Assembly: GCA_964523885.1 (NCBI GenBank)
Contig: CAZFYX010000072.1
Coordinates: 1-64,000, forward strand
Length of the DNA: 64,000 nt
Source: SHXO01 sp964523885
GTDB taxonomy: Bacteria > Pseudomonadota > Gammaproteobacteria > Burkholderiales > SHXO01
Direction of reading: 5' to 3'
This document shows positions 55,182 through 63,085 of this stretch, piece after piece. Numbering within the stretch: position 1 is the stretch's first letter; every line of letters starts with the position of its first letter. The notes under the pieces were generated by a model, which saw only the letters and a program-made list of their open reading frames with translations, did not search any database and was not told where the DNA came from. A program made the translations under genes and the position numbers.

Positions 55182-56327
55182 ATGCCAGTGAGCCGCGTGA
55201 TGGCGCAGGCGAGTGCCGCGCCGTCGCTGCTCGAGCGGCTGCGTGGCCTGCGCGATCGCCTGATCTCGAGCCCGGAGTTCCAGCGCCGGGCCATCGCCTT
55301 TCCCCTGACGCGATTCATCGCGCGGCGCCGCGCACGCGCGCTGTTCGACCTCGTCGCCGGCTTCGTCTATTCGCAGGTACTGCTCGCATGCGTGCGGCTG
55401 CACGTGTTCGAGATCCTGCGGCCCGGCCCGCTGCCCGCCCAGGAGATCGCACGGCGGCTCTCGCTGCCGCTGGGCTCGACCCTGCGGCTGCTCGAAGCGG
55501 CCGCGGCGGTGCAGCTGCTCGAAGTCCGACAGGGCGGGCAGTTCGGGCTGGGCGAGCTCGGGGCGGCGCTGCTCGGCAATCCCGGCATCGCCGCCATGGT
55601 GGAGCACCATGCCTTGCTCTATGCCGACCTGCAGGATCCGGTCGAGATGCTGCGCAAGGAGCGCGGCGATGGGGAACTGGCGCGCTTCTGGGCCTATGCG
55701 CGCGCGGCGCAGCCGGCGCAGCTGACCACCGCCCAGGTCAGTGCCTACACGCGCCTGATGTCCGCGTCGCAGCAGCTCGTGGCCGATGAGATCCTCGACG
55801 CATATCCGCCGCGCCGCCACCGCTGCCTGCTCGATGTCGGCGGGGGCGACGGCACCTTCCTGTGCGCCGCTGCGGCTCGCGCCCCGAACCTGCGGCTCAT
55901 GCTGTTCGATCTGCCGGCCGTGGCGCAGAAGGCCCGCACACGCTTCTCGGCTGCGGGGCTCGCGGACCGCGCCAGCGTGACGGGCGGCAGCTTCCTGACT
56001 GATCCGCTGCCTGCGGGCGCGGACCTGGTCTCGCTGGTGCGGGTGATCCACGACCACGACGACGCCAGCGCGCTCGCCATCCTGCAGGCGGTGCGCCGGG
56101 CGCTCGAGCCTGGCGGGACGCTGCTGCTGGCCGAACCGATGGCAGGGACCGCGGGCGCCGAAGCCATGGGCAGCGCGTACTTCGGCTGGTACCTGATGGC
56201 GATGGGCAGCGGGCGGCCGCGCACCCCGGACGAGCTGGGCGGAATGCTCCGCCGCGCCGGATTCCAGCACACGAAGGTGGTCCCGACGCGCGTGCCGCTG
56301 CAGACCCTGCTTCTCGTAGCGCATTGA
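55182..56327 (+). CDS. crtF: Hydroxyneurosporene O-methyltransferase
   Basis: S-adenosylmethionine-dependent methyltransferase that methylates the 1-hydroxyl of the carotenoid. It has 381 residues: an N-terminal dimerisation and winged-helix part (LPAQEIARRLSLPLGSTLRL), then the SAM-binding LLDVGGGDGTFL (about residue 223) and the catalytic-region VRVIHDHDDASAL. The plan matches the acetylserotonin-methyltransferase-like group to which CrtF belongs. It follows crtE by 19 bases. Confidence 0.93.
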   Translation: MPVSRVMAQASAAPSLLERLRGLRDRLISSPEFQRRAIAFPLTRFIARRRARALFDLVAGFVYSQVLLACVRLHVFEILRPGPLPAQEIARRLSLPLGSTLRLLEAAAAVQLLEVRQGGQFGLGELGAALLGNPGIAAMVEHHALLYADLQDPVEMLRKERGDGELARFWAYARAAQPAQLTTAQVSAYTRLMSASQQLVADEILDAYPPRRHRCLLDVGGGDGTFLCAAAARAPNLRLMLFDLPAVAQKARTRFSAAGLADRASVTGGSFLTDPLPAGADLVSLVRVIHDHDDASALAILQAVRRALEPGGTLLLAEPMAGTAGAEAMGSAYFGWYLMAMGSGRPRTPDELGGMLRRAGFQHTKVVPTRVPLQTLLLVAH

Positions 56328-56385
56328 ACGTACAGGCTCTTTGTCCCGCAGGGCGGGACTGTCATGGCGGCTCGCACGGCCATTG

Positions 56386-56429
56386 TGTAAACATGACTTG
56401 ACAGAGATATTCGTCACAGTAAACTGACA
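56386..56429 (+). promoter_or_regulatory. bchC promoter with two PpsR/CrtJ-type sites
   Basis: TGTAAACATGACTTGACA (56386-56403) is an exact TGT-N12-ACA site, and CGT-N12-ACA (56412-56429) is a near site exactly eight bases on. The -35 hexamer TTGACA (56398-56403) overlaps the first and a -10-like TAAACT (56420-56425, 16-base spacer) lies in the second, the same architecture as the well-studied Rhodobacter bchC promoter. Confidence 0.82.
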
Positions 56430-56465
56430 CCACTACCCGCTAATAGCCGCAGTCCCCTTTTGCCC

Positions 56466-57419
56466 ATGAACCCCCCATTGCATGCGCTGGCAGTCGTCCT
56501 CGAGGAGCCCGAGCGGCTCGGCTTGAGCCGCGTGCAGCTGCAGGAGCCGGGCGACGAGGACGTGGTCGTGCAGGTGGAGTGGAGCGGCATCAGCACCGGC
56601 ACCGAGCGCCTGCTCTATACGGGCCGCATGCCCCCGTTCCCGGGACTGGGCTATCCGCTGGTGCCGGGCTACGAGTCGGTCGGCCGGGTGGCGGCCGCCG
56701 GCGCGCGCGCCCAGCGCCGCGTCGGCGAGCGCGTGTTCGTGCCGGGTTCGCGCGGCTTCAAGGATGTCCGCGGCCTGTTCGGCGGCGCAGCCCAGCGTCT
56801 GGTCGTGCCGGGTGCGCGCACTGTGACCGTGGATGAACGTCTCGGCGACCAGGCCGTGCTGCTCGCGCTGGCGGCCACCGCCTATCACGCGATTGCTGCG
56901 CCCGGTGCAGCGGCGCCCGATCTGATCATCGGTCACGGCGTGCTGGGCCGTCTGTTGGCTCGTGTCGCCATCGCCCGCGGCGGTCCCGCACCGACCGTGT
57001 GGGAGCGCAACGCGCAGCGCGCCGGTGGTGCCACCGGTTACCAGGTGCTCGACCCGGCCGACGATCCGCGCAAGGACTATCGCGCGATCTACGACGTCAG
57101 CGGCGACGGCTCGTTGCTGGACAGCCTGATCGCGCGCCTCGCGCCGGGCGGCGAGATCGTCCTGGCCGGCTTCTATCACGAGCCGCTGTCGTTCGCGTTC
57201 CCGCCCGCGTTCATGCGCGAGGCCCGCATCCGCATCGCTGCCGAATGGCGCGAACCCGACCTGGTTGCCGTCAAGGCGCTGGCGGAATCCGGGGCGCTGT
57301 CGCTCGACGGCCTGGTCACCCACCGCCAGGAGGCGGCCGAGGCGGCCAGCGCCTACCGGACGGCGTTCAACGACCCGTCCTGCCTGAAGATGATCCTCGA
57401 CTGGAGACAGTGCTCATGA
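56466..57419 (+). CDS. bchC: BchC, 3-hydroxyethyl bacteriochlorophyllide a dehydrogenase
   Basis: Oxidises the C3 hydroxyethyl group to acetyl late in bacteriochlorophyll a synthesis, using NAD+. It is a 317-residue zinc-type alcohol-dehydrogenase-like protein: WSGISTGTERLLYTGRMPPF, LVPGYESVGRVAAAGA and the nucleotide-binding part LIIGHGVLGRLLARVA. It starts the bchCXYZ-puf section, with its own promoter, and its stop overlaps the bchX ATG (ATGA). Confidence 0.95.
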   Translation: MNPPLHALAVVLEEPERLGLSRVQLQEPGDEDVVVQVEWSGISTGTERLLYTGRMPPFPGLGYPLVPGYESVGRVAAAGARAQRRVGERVFVPGSRGFKDVRGLFGGAAQRLVVPGARTVTVDERLGDQAVLLALAATAYHAIAAPGAAAPDLIIGHGVLGRLLARVAIARGGPAPTVWERNAQRAGGATGYQVLDPADDPRKDYRAIYDVSGDGSLLDSLIARLAPGGEIVLAGFYHEPLSFAFPPAFMREARIRIAAEWREPDLVAVKALAESGALSLDGLVTHRQEAAEAASAYRTAFNDPSCLKMILDWRQCS

Positions 57420-58438
57420 CCCCGACCCCGGGCAGCGCGGCCGCGACCGTGTTCCTGCAGACCATGAAGAGCCAGCTCCGCGCCGAGGCTGCGGTCGAGC
57501 CAAACCCCGTGCACACCGGGCCGGTGAAGAAGGAAACGCAGATCATCGCGATCTACGGCAAGGGCGGCATCGGCAAGAGCTTCACGCTGGCCAACCTGTC
57601 GTACATGATGGCCCAGTTGGGCAAGCGGGTGCTCCTCATCGGCTGCGATCCTAAGAGCGACACCACCTCCCTGTTGTTCGGCGGGCGGGCCTGCCCGACG
57701 ATCATCGAGACCTCGTCGAAGAAGAAGCTCGCCGGCGAGCCGGTGCAGATCGGCGACGTCTGCTTCAAGCGCGACGGCGTGTTCGCCATGGAGCTGGGCG
57801 GGCCCGAAGTGGGCCGCGGGTGCGGTGGCCGCGGGATCATCCACGGCTTCGAGACCATGGAGAAGCTCGGCTTCCACGACTGGGGCTTCGACTACGTCCT
57901 GCTCGACTTCCTCGGCGACGTGGTGTGCGGCGGGTTCGGCCTGCCGATCGCCCGTGACATGTGCCAGAAGGTCATCGTGGTCGGCTCCAACGACCTGCAG
58001 TCCCTCTACGTGGCCAACAACGTCTGCTCCGCGGTGGAGTACTTCCGCAAGCTCGGCGGCAACGTCGGCGTTGCCGGCTTGGTGGTGAACAAGGACGACA
58101 ACACCGGCGAGGCCCAGGCCTTCGCCAACGCGGTCGGGATCCCGGTGCTCGCATCCATCCCCGCCAACGAGGACATCCGCCGCAAGAGCGCCAACTACGA
58201 GATCATCGGCCGCCCCGGCGGCCAGTGGGGGCCGCTGTTCGAGCAGCTTGCCACCAACGTGGCCGAAGCGCCCCCCATGCATCCCAAGCCCCTCAGCCAG
58301 GACGGACTGCTGGGGTTGTTCAAGGGTGATGCCGTGGGCCGCGACTACGTGCTCCAGCCGGCGACCCAGGAAGACATGTGCGGCGGCATCGTCACGGCGA
58401 AGCCGACGCTGGAAGTGATCTATGACGACGCCGTCTGA
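57416..58438 (+). CDS. bchX: Chlorophyllide a reductase iron protein BchX
   Basis: Nitrogenase-iron-protein-like ATPase that donates electrons to BchY/BchZ for reducing ring B. It has 340 residues with the P-loop IYGKGGIGKSFT (about residue 46), the two [4Fe-4S] cysteines in GRGCGGRGI and GDVVCGGFG, and GCDPKSDTT. The N-terminal extension before the P-loop is typical of BchX rather than BchL. It overlaps bchY by 17 bases. Confidence 0.96.
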   Translation: MTPTPGSAAATVFLQTMKSQLRAEAAVEPNPVHTGPVKKETQIIAIYGKGGIGKSFTLANLSYMMAQLGKRVLLIGCDPKSDTTSLLFGGRACPTIIETSSKKKLAGEPVQIGDVCFKRDGVFAMELGGPEVGRGCGGRGIIHGFETMEKLGFHDWGFDYVLLDFLGDVVCGGFGLPIARDMCQKVIVVGSNDLQSLYVANNVCSAVEYFRKLGGNVGVAGLVVNKDDNTGEAQAFANAVGIPVLASIPANEDIRRKSANYEIIGRPGGQWGPLFEQLATNVAEAPPMHPKPLSQDGLLGLFKGDAVGRDYVLQPATQEDMCGGIVTAKPTLEVIYDDAV

Positions 58439-60038
58439 CACCGCGCCCATGGCCGGCGGCGAAGTCGTCTACGACGGTGCCGCAGAGGCCAGGATCGACA
58501 ACCCTGAGCCGGCACCGGCCGCCCAGCGGGTGATTCCGATCATGCCTGCTGCGACCGCCACTGACGGTCTGGGTTGCCATGCCGGCAAGGAAGAGATGCA
58601 GCGCGCTGCCGCAGCCGCCGGCAAGAGCGAGACGCTCGCGCGCTACGCGCAGGACTATCCGCAGGGACCGCACGACCAGCCGCAGAGCATGTGCCCGGCC
58701 TTCGGCTCGCTGCGCGTGGGACTGCGGATGCGCCGCACCGCGACCATCCTGTCGGGTTCCGCCTGCTGCGTGTACGGGCTGACCTTCACCTCGCACTTCT
58801 ACGGCGCGCGCCGCACGGTCGGCTACGTGCCGTTCAACTCCGAGACGCTGGTCACCGGCAAGCTGTTCGAGGACATCCGCGACGCCGTCTACAAGCTCGC
58901 CGACCCGGAGAAGTACGACACGGTGGTCATCACCAACCTGTGCGTGCCGACCGCGTCCGGCGTTCCGTTGCAGCTCCTGCCGAAGGAGATCAACGGCGTG
59001 CGCATCATCGGCATCGACGTGCCGGGCTTCGGCGTGCCGACGCATGCGGAAGCCAAGGACGTGCTCGCCGGTGCGATGCTCAAGTACGCACGCAACGAAG
59101 CCGAGCAGGGTCCGGTGCAGGCGCCCCGTGGCGGCCGCAGCCAGAAGCCGACGGTGACGCTGCTGGGTGAGATGTTTCCCGCCGATCCGGTGGGCATCGG
59201 GATGATGCTGGAGCCGATGGGCCTCGCCGCCGGCCCCGTCGTGCCGACCCGGGAGTGGCGGGAGCTGTATGCCGCGCTCGATGGTGCGGTGGTCGCGGCG
59301 ATCCACCCCTTCTACACCGCGTCGATCCGGGAGTTCGAGGCTGCAGGCCGGCCGATCGTCGGGTCCGCCCCGGTCGGGTACGACGGCACCGCCGCCTGGC
59401 TCGATGCAATCGGCGAAGCCTGTGACGTCCCGCGCACACGCATCGATGCGGCCAAGAACCGGATGCTGCCGGCGATCCAGGGCGCACTGGCGAAGATGCC
59501 GGTGAAGGGGCGCATCACGCTGTCGGGCTACGAGGGCTCGGAGCTGCTGGTTGCCCGCCTGCTGATCGAAAGCGGCGCGGATGTGCGCTATGTCGGCACC
59601 GCCTGTCCGCGCACGCGCTGGTCGGATCCCGATCGCGAGTGGCTCGAGGCGAAGGGCATCCGCGTGCAGTACCGCGCCTCGCTCGAGCAGGACATCGCCG
59701 CAGTGGAGGAATTCACCCCCGACCTGGCGATCGGCACCACGCCGGTGGTGCAGAAGGCCAAGTCGATGGCGATCCCCGGCCTGTACTTCACCAACCTGAT
59801 CTCGGCCCGTCCGCTGATGGGACCGGCCGGGGCGGGATCGCTGGCCCAGGTGGTCAACGCGGCGATGGGCAGCAAGGCGCGCTTCGACGAGATGAAGGCC
59901 TTCTTCGAGGGCGTGGGCGAGGGCGACACCGCCGGGGTGTGGGAGGACGTGCCGCAGACGCATCCGGAGTTCCGCGAGCAGTACCGCAAGCGCGTGGCCA
60001 AGCTGGCCAAGGCGCGCAAGGCCGAGGAGATGATCTGA
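58422..60038 (+). CDS. bchY: Chlorophyllide a reductase subunit Y
   Basis: One of the two NifDK-like subunits of chlorophyllide reductase. It has 538 residues, with cluster-ligating cysteine segments QSMCPAFGSLRVG (about residue 89), GSACCVYGL and VITNLCVPTASGV, and late segments TACPRTRWSD and TPVVQKAKSMAIPGLYFTNL. Its first 60 residues are a less conserved extension. The stop overlaps the bchZ ATG (TGATG). Confidence 0.95.
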   Translation: MTTPSDTAPMAGGEVVYDGAAEARIDNPEPAPAAQRVIPIMPAATATDGLGCHAGKEEMQRAAAAAGKSETLARYAQDYPQGPHDQPQSMCPAFGSLRVGLRMRRTATILSGSACCVYGLTFTSHFYGARRTVGYVPFNSETLVTGKLFEDIRDAVYKLADPEKYDTVVITNLCVPTASGVPLQLLPKEINGVRIIGIDVPGFGVPTHAEAKDVLAGAMLKYARNEAEQGPVQAPRGGRSQKPTVTLLGEMFPADPVGIGMMLEPMGLAAGPVVPTREWRELYAALDGAVVAAIHPFYTASIREFEAAGRPIVGSAPVGYDGTAAWLDAIGEACDVPRTRIDAAKNRMLPAIQGALAKMPVKGRITLSGYEGSELLVARLLIESGADVRYVGTACPRTRWSDPDREWLEAKGIRVQYRASLEQDIAAVEEFTPDLAIGTTPVVQKAKSMAIPGLYFTNLISARPLMGPAGAGSLAQVVNAAMGSKARFDEMKAFFEGVGEGDTAGVWEDVPQTHPEFREQYRKRVAKLAKARKAEEMI

Positions 60039-61489
60039 TGCTGGTCCTCGACCACGATCGCGCGGGCGGCTACTGGGGCTCGGTGTACGTCTTCACCGCG
60101 GTGAAGGGGCTGCAGGTGATCATCGATGGCCCGGTGGGCTGCGAGAACCTGCCGGTCACCTCGGTGCTGCACTACACCGACGCGCTGCCGCCGCACGAGC
60201 TGCCGATCGTGGTCACGGGCCTGGGCGAGGAGGAGCTCGGGCAGCACGGCACCGAGGGGGCGATGAAGCGCGCGCATCGGACGCTCGACCCCGACCTGCC
60301 GGCCGTGGTGGTGACCGGATCGATCGCGGAGATGATCGGCGGCGGCGTCACACCCGAAGGCACCAACATCCAGCGCTTCCTGCCGCGCACGATCGACGAG
60401 GACCAGTGGCAGAGCGGCAACCGCGCGATGTCCTGGCTGTGGACGCAGTACGGGCTCAAGCGCATCCCCGAGCGCAAGCCGCGGGCGGAAGGCGAGAAGC
60501 CGCGGGTGAACATCATCGGCCCGAGCTACGGCACCTTCAACATGCCGTCCGACCTGCACGAGATCCGCCGGCTGGTCGAGGGCATCGGCGCCGAGGTGAA
60601 CCTGGCGTTCCCGCTCGGCACGCACCTCTCGGAGATCCCGAAGCTCGCGGACGCGGACGTGAACATCTGCATGTACCGCGAGTTCGGCCGCCTGCTGTGC
60701 GAGCAGCTCGAGCGGCCCTACCTGCAGGCACCGATCGGCCTGCACAGCACGACCAAGTTCCTACGCAAGCTGGGCGAGCTGCTCGGGCTGGATCCCGAGC
60801 CGTTCATCGAGCGCGAGAAGCACACCACCATCAAGCCGCTGTGGGACCTGTGGCGCTCGGTCACGCAGGACTTCTTCGGCACCGCCAGCTTCGCGATCGT
60901 GGCGAGCGAGACCTACGCACGTGGCGTGCGCCACTTCCTCGAGAGCGAGCTGGGCCTGCCCTGTACGTTCTCCTTCGCGCGCCGGCCGGGCGTCAAGCCG
61001 GACAACGAGGCGGTGCGCCAGGCGGTGCGCGAGAAGACGCCGCTGGTGCTGTTCGGCAGCTACAACGAGCGCATGTACCTCGCGGAAGCCGGTGCGCGCG
61101 CCATGTACATCCCGGCGTCGTTCCCGGGCGCGATTATCCGCCGCCACACCGGCACGCCGTTCATGGGCTACTCCGGCGCCACCTACCTGGTGCAGGAGGT
61201 GTGCAACGCGCTGTTCGATGCGCTGTTCCACATCCTCCCGCTGGGCACCGAGCTGGACAAGGTGGAAGCAACCCCGTCGCGCCTGCACGAGGAGCTGCCC
61301 TGGGATGACGACGCCAAGGCCGCGCTCGACGCGCTGGTCGACTCCCAGCCGGTGCTCGTGCGCATCTCAGCTGCCAAGCGGCTGCGCGACGAGGCCGAGC
61401 GTGCGGCGCGCCAGGCCGGCGCGACGCGGGTGAGCATCGTGCACGTTGCACCGGAGCGTCCGGTGCAGAAGGCCAGGCAACCGGCATGA
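60038..61489 (+). CDS. bchZ: Chlorophyllide a reductase subunit Z
   Basis: Partner of BchY; together they hold the catalytic [4Fe-4S] cluster and the chlorin. It has 483 residues, with IDGPVGCENLPVTSVLHYTD at the start (cluster cysteine), PSYGTFNMPSDLHEIRRLVE, GLHSTTKFLRKLGELLG and the membrane-proximal GYSGATYLVQEVCNALFDAL. The puf operon promoter may lie in its 3' part, as in other purple bacteria, since the following spacer is short. Confidence 0.95.
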   Translation: MLVLDHDRAGGYWGSVYVFTAVKGLQVIIDGPVGCENLPVTSVLHYTDALPPHELPIVVTGLGEEELGQHGTEGAMKRAHRTLDPDLPAVVVTGSIAEMIGGGVTPEGTNIQRFLPRTIDEDQWQSGNRAMSWLWTQYGLKRIPERKPRAEGEKPRVNIIGPSYGTFNMPSDLHEIRRLVEGIGAEVNLAFPLGTHLSEIPKLADADVNICMYREFGRLLCEQLERPYLQAPIGLHSTTKFLRKLGELLGLDPEPFIEREKHTTIKPLWDLWRSVTQDFFGTASFAIVASETYARGVRHFLESELGLPCTFSFARRPGVKPDNEAVRQAVREKTPLVLFGSYNERMYLAEAGARAMYIPASFPGAIIRRHTGTPFMGYSGATYLVQEVCNALFDALFHILPLGTELDKVEATPSRLHEELPWDDDAKAALDALVDSQPVLVRISAAKRLRDEAERAARQAGATRVSIVHVAPERPVQKARQPA

Positions 61490-61664
61490 GCCCGCTGGCG
61501 TCCTTCCCCACGAATTCAGCGGTCCGGCCCTGTGCCGCGACCCGTCAACTAACTGCCCGGTGCCGTCGGGCAGGCAGTGCGCCGTGGCATGCAGTCGCCG
61601 CGGCGGTCCCAGACGCGCAGTCCCTGCGCGGGTGTACGGCTAGGCAAAAACGGAGGGCCAAGTA

Positions 61665-61898
61665 ATGGCTGATTCAAAGCAGGACGCCTCACTCTCGGGA
61701 TTGAGCGACTCTGAGGCGAGGGAGTTTCACGCGATCTTCATGACCAGCTTCATCGTGTTCCTGATCATCGCCATCGTCGCTCACCTGCTCGTGTGGCAAT
61801 GGCGCCCGTGGCTTCCGGGCGTGCAGGGCTACGCGTCGCTGGTTGACGGCGTGAAGGCAGCGGTTCACACCGTCATGCCCTACGTCTACATGGCATAG
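61665..61898 (+). CDS. pufB: Light-harvesting complex 1 beta subunit
   Basis: A 77-residue membrane antenna polypeptide. DSEAREFHAIFMTSFIVFLI contains the histidine and the conserved FHxxF-type start of the beta chain; the bacteriochlorophyll-ligating histidine follows in AIVAHLLVWQWRPWLP. A longer C-terminal tail than usual (GVKAAVHTVMPYVYM) is present. Ribosome site GGAGGG. There is no pufQ between bchZ and pufB. Confidence 0.95.
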   Translation: MADSKQDASLSGLSDSEAREFHAIFMTSFIVFLIIAIVAHLLVWQWRPWLPGVQGYASLVDGVKAAVHTVMPYVYMA

Positions 61899-61909
61899 GA
61901 GAAATAGAA

Positions 61910-62131
61910 ATGTGGCGTATCTGGCTTTTGTTCGATCCGCGCAGAACCCTGGTGGCACTGTTCACCTTCCTGTTCGCGCTCGCGCTTCTGATCCACTTCA
62001 TCCTGCTGTCCACGGACCGCTTCAACTGGCTCGATGGCCCGCGGCACGCGCGCCCGGCAGCCAAGGCAGCGGCGATGGAGCCGGCGCACGAGAAAGTGGC
62101 GGCCGTCCAGACCGGCACGGCAGTCAGATAG
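61910..62131 (+). CDS. pufA: Light-harvesting complex 1 alpha subunit
   Basis: A 73-residue antenna polypeptide: MWRIWLLFDPRRTLVALFTF at the cytoplasmic end, with the bacteriochlorophyll-ligating histidine in LALLIHFILLSTDRFNWLDG. The Ala/Lys-rich tail after WLDG (about 25 residues) is probably disordered or processed. It starts 11 bases after pufB with AGGAG upstream; the subunits form the ring around the reaction centre. Confidence 0.95.
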   Translation: MWRIWLLFDPRRTLVALFTFLFALALLIHFILLSTDRFNWLDGPRHARPAAKAAAMEPAHEKVAAVQTGTAVR

Positions 62132-62149
62132 CGTTGGTGGAAGACCGAC

Positions 62150-62182
62150 GCGGGTGAGAGCCCTCACCGGGCTCCCACCCGC
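62150..62182 (+). terminator. pufA-pufL intercistronic hairpin
   Basis: Arms GCGGGTGAGAGCCC (62150-62163) and GGGCTCCCACCCGC (62169-62182) pair closely around a five-base loop, and a smaller CAGGTC/GACCTG stem follows at about 62209-62223. In Rhodobacter, hairpins here stabilise the pufBA message and lower pufLM expression, giving excess antenna over reaction centre. Confidence 0.75.
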
Positions 62183-62242
62183 GCCGCCAGGCGGTGAGCA
62201 AGAGGTGGCAGGTCCGCGACCTGCGGCGGGAGGAATCGACAG

Positions 62243-63070
62243 ATGTCCATGCTCAGTTTCGAGAAAAAATACCGCGTCCGTGGCGGGACGCTGATCGGCG
62301 GTGACCTGTTCGACTTCTGGGTAGGGCCGTTCTACGTCGGATTCTTCGGCGTGACGACGCTGTTCTTCTCGGTGTTGGGGACGCTGCTCATCATCTACGG
62401 CGCCTCGCAGGGTCCGACCTGGAACCTGTGGGCGATCAACATCGAGCCGCCGGACCTCAAGTACGGCCTGGGGCTCGCTCCGCTCCTGGAGGGCGGTCTG
62501 TGGCAGATCATCACGATCTGCGCGACCGGCGCCTTCGTGTCGTGGGCGCTGCGCGAAGTCGAGATCTGCCGCAAGCTCGGCATCGGCTACCACGTGCCGG
62601 TGGCCTTCTCGTTCGCGATCGGCGCGTACGTGACGCTGGTGGTGATCCGGCCGCTGCTGCTCGGCGCCTGGGGTCACGGCTTTCCGTACGGCATTCTCAG
62701 TCACCTGGACTGGGTGTCGAACGTCGGATACCAGTACCTGCATTTCCACTACAACCCGGCGCACATGCTGGCGATCTCGTTCTTCTTCACCACCTGCCTG
62801 GCGCTGGCGCTGCACGGATCGCTGATCCTGTCCTGCGTCAACCCGAAGAAGGGCGAGGTGATCAAGACCGCCGAGTACGAGAACACCTTCTTCCGCGACG
62901 CTGTCGGCTACTCGATCGGCGCACTGGGGATCCACAGGCTGGGTCTGTTCCTGGCGCTGTCGGCCGTGTTCTGGAGCGCGGTATGCATCGTGATCAGCGG
63001 CCCGTTCTGGACTCGCGGGTGGCCCGAATGGTGGAACTGGTGGCTCGAGCTGCCGGTCTGGAAGCTGTAG
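62243..63070 (+). CDS. pufL: Photosynthetic reaction centre L subunit
   Basis: A 275-residue five-helix membrane protein that binds the special pair, accessory pigments and quinones with PufM. It begins MLSFEKKYRVRGGTLIGGDL. The special-pair and accessory histidines lie in SNVGYQYLHFHYNPAHM, an iron ligand is the PAHM histidine, and a second is in LALHGSLILS. All segments and the length are normal. Confidence 0.97.
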   Translation: MSMLSFEKKYRVRGGTLIGGDLFDFWVGPFYVGFFGVTTLFFSVLGTLLIIYGASQGPTWNLWAINIEPPDLKYGLGLAPLLEGGLWQIITICATGAFVSWALREVEICRKLGIGYHVPVAFSFAIGAYVTLVVIRPLLLGAWGHGFPYGILSHLDWVSNVGYQYLHFHYNPAHMLAISFFFTTCLALALHGSLILSCVNPKKGEVIKTAEYENTFFRDAVGYSIGALGIHRLGLFLALSAVFWSAVCIVISGPFWTRGWPEWWNWWLELPVWKL

Positions 63071-63085
63071 GGCGAGGAGAGAACA

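Noticed and set aside
61490..61664. pufQ between bchZ and pufB
   Set aside because: The 175-base spacer has no frame resembling PufQ.
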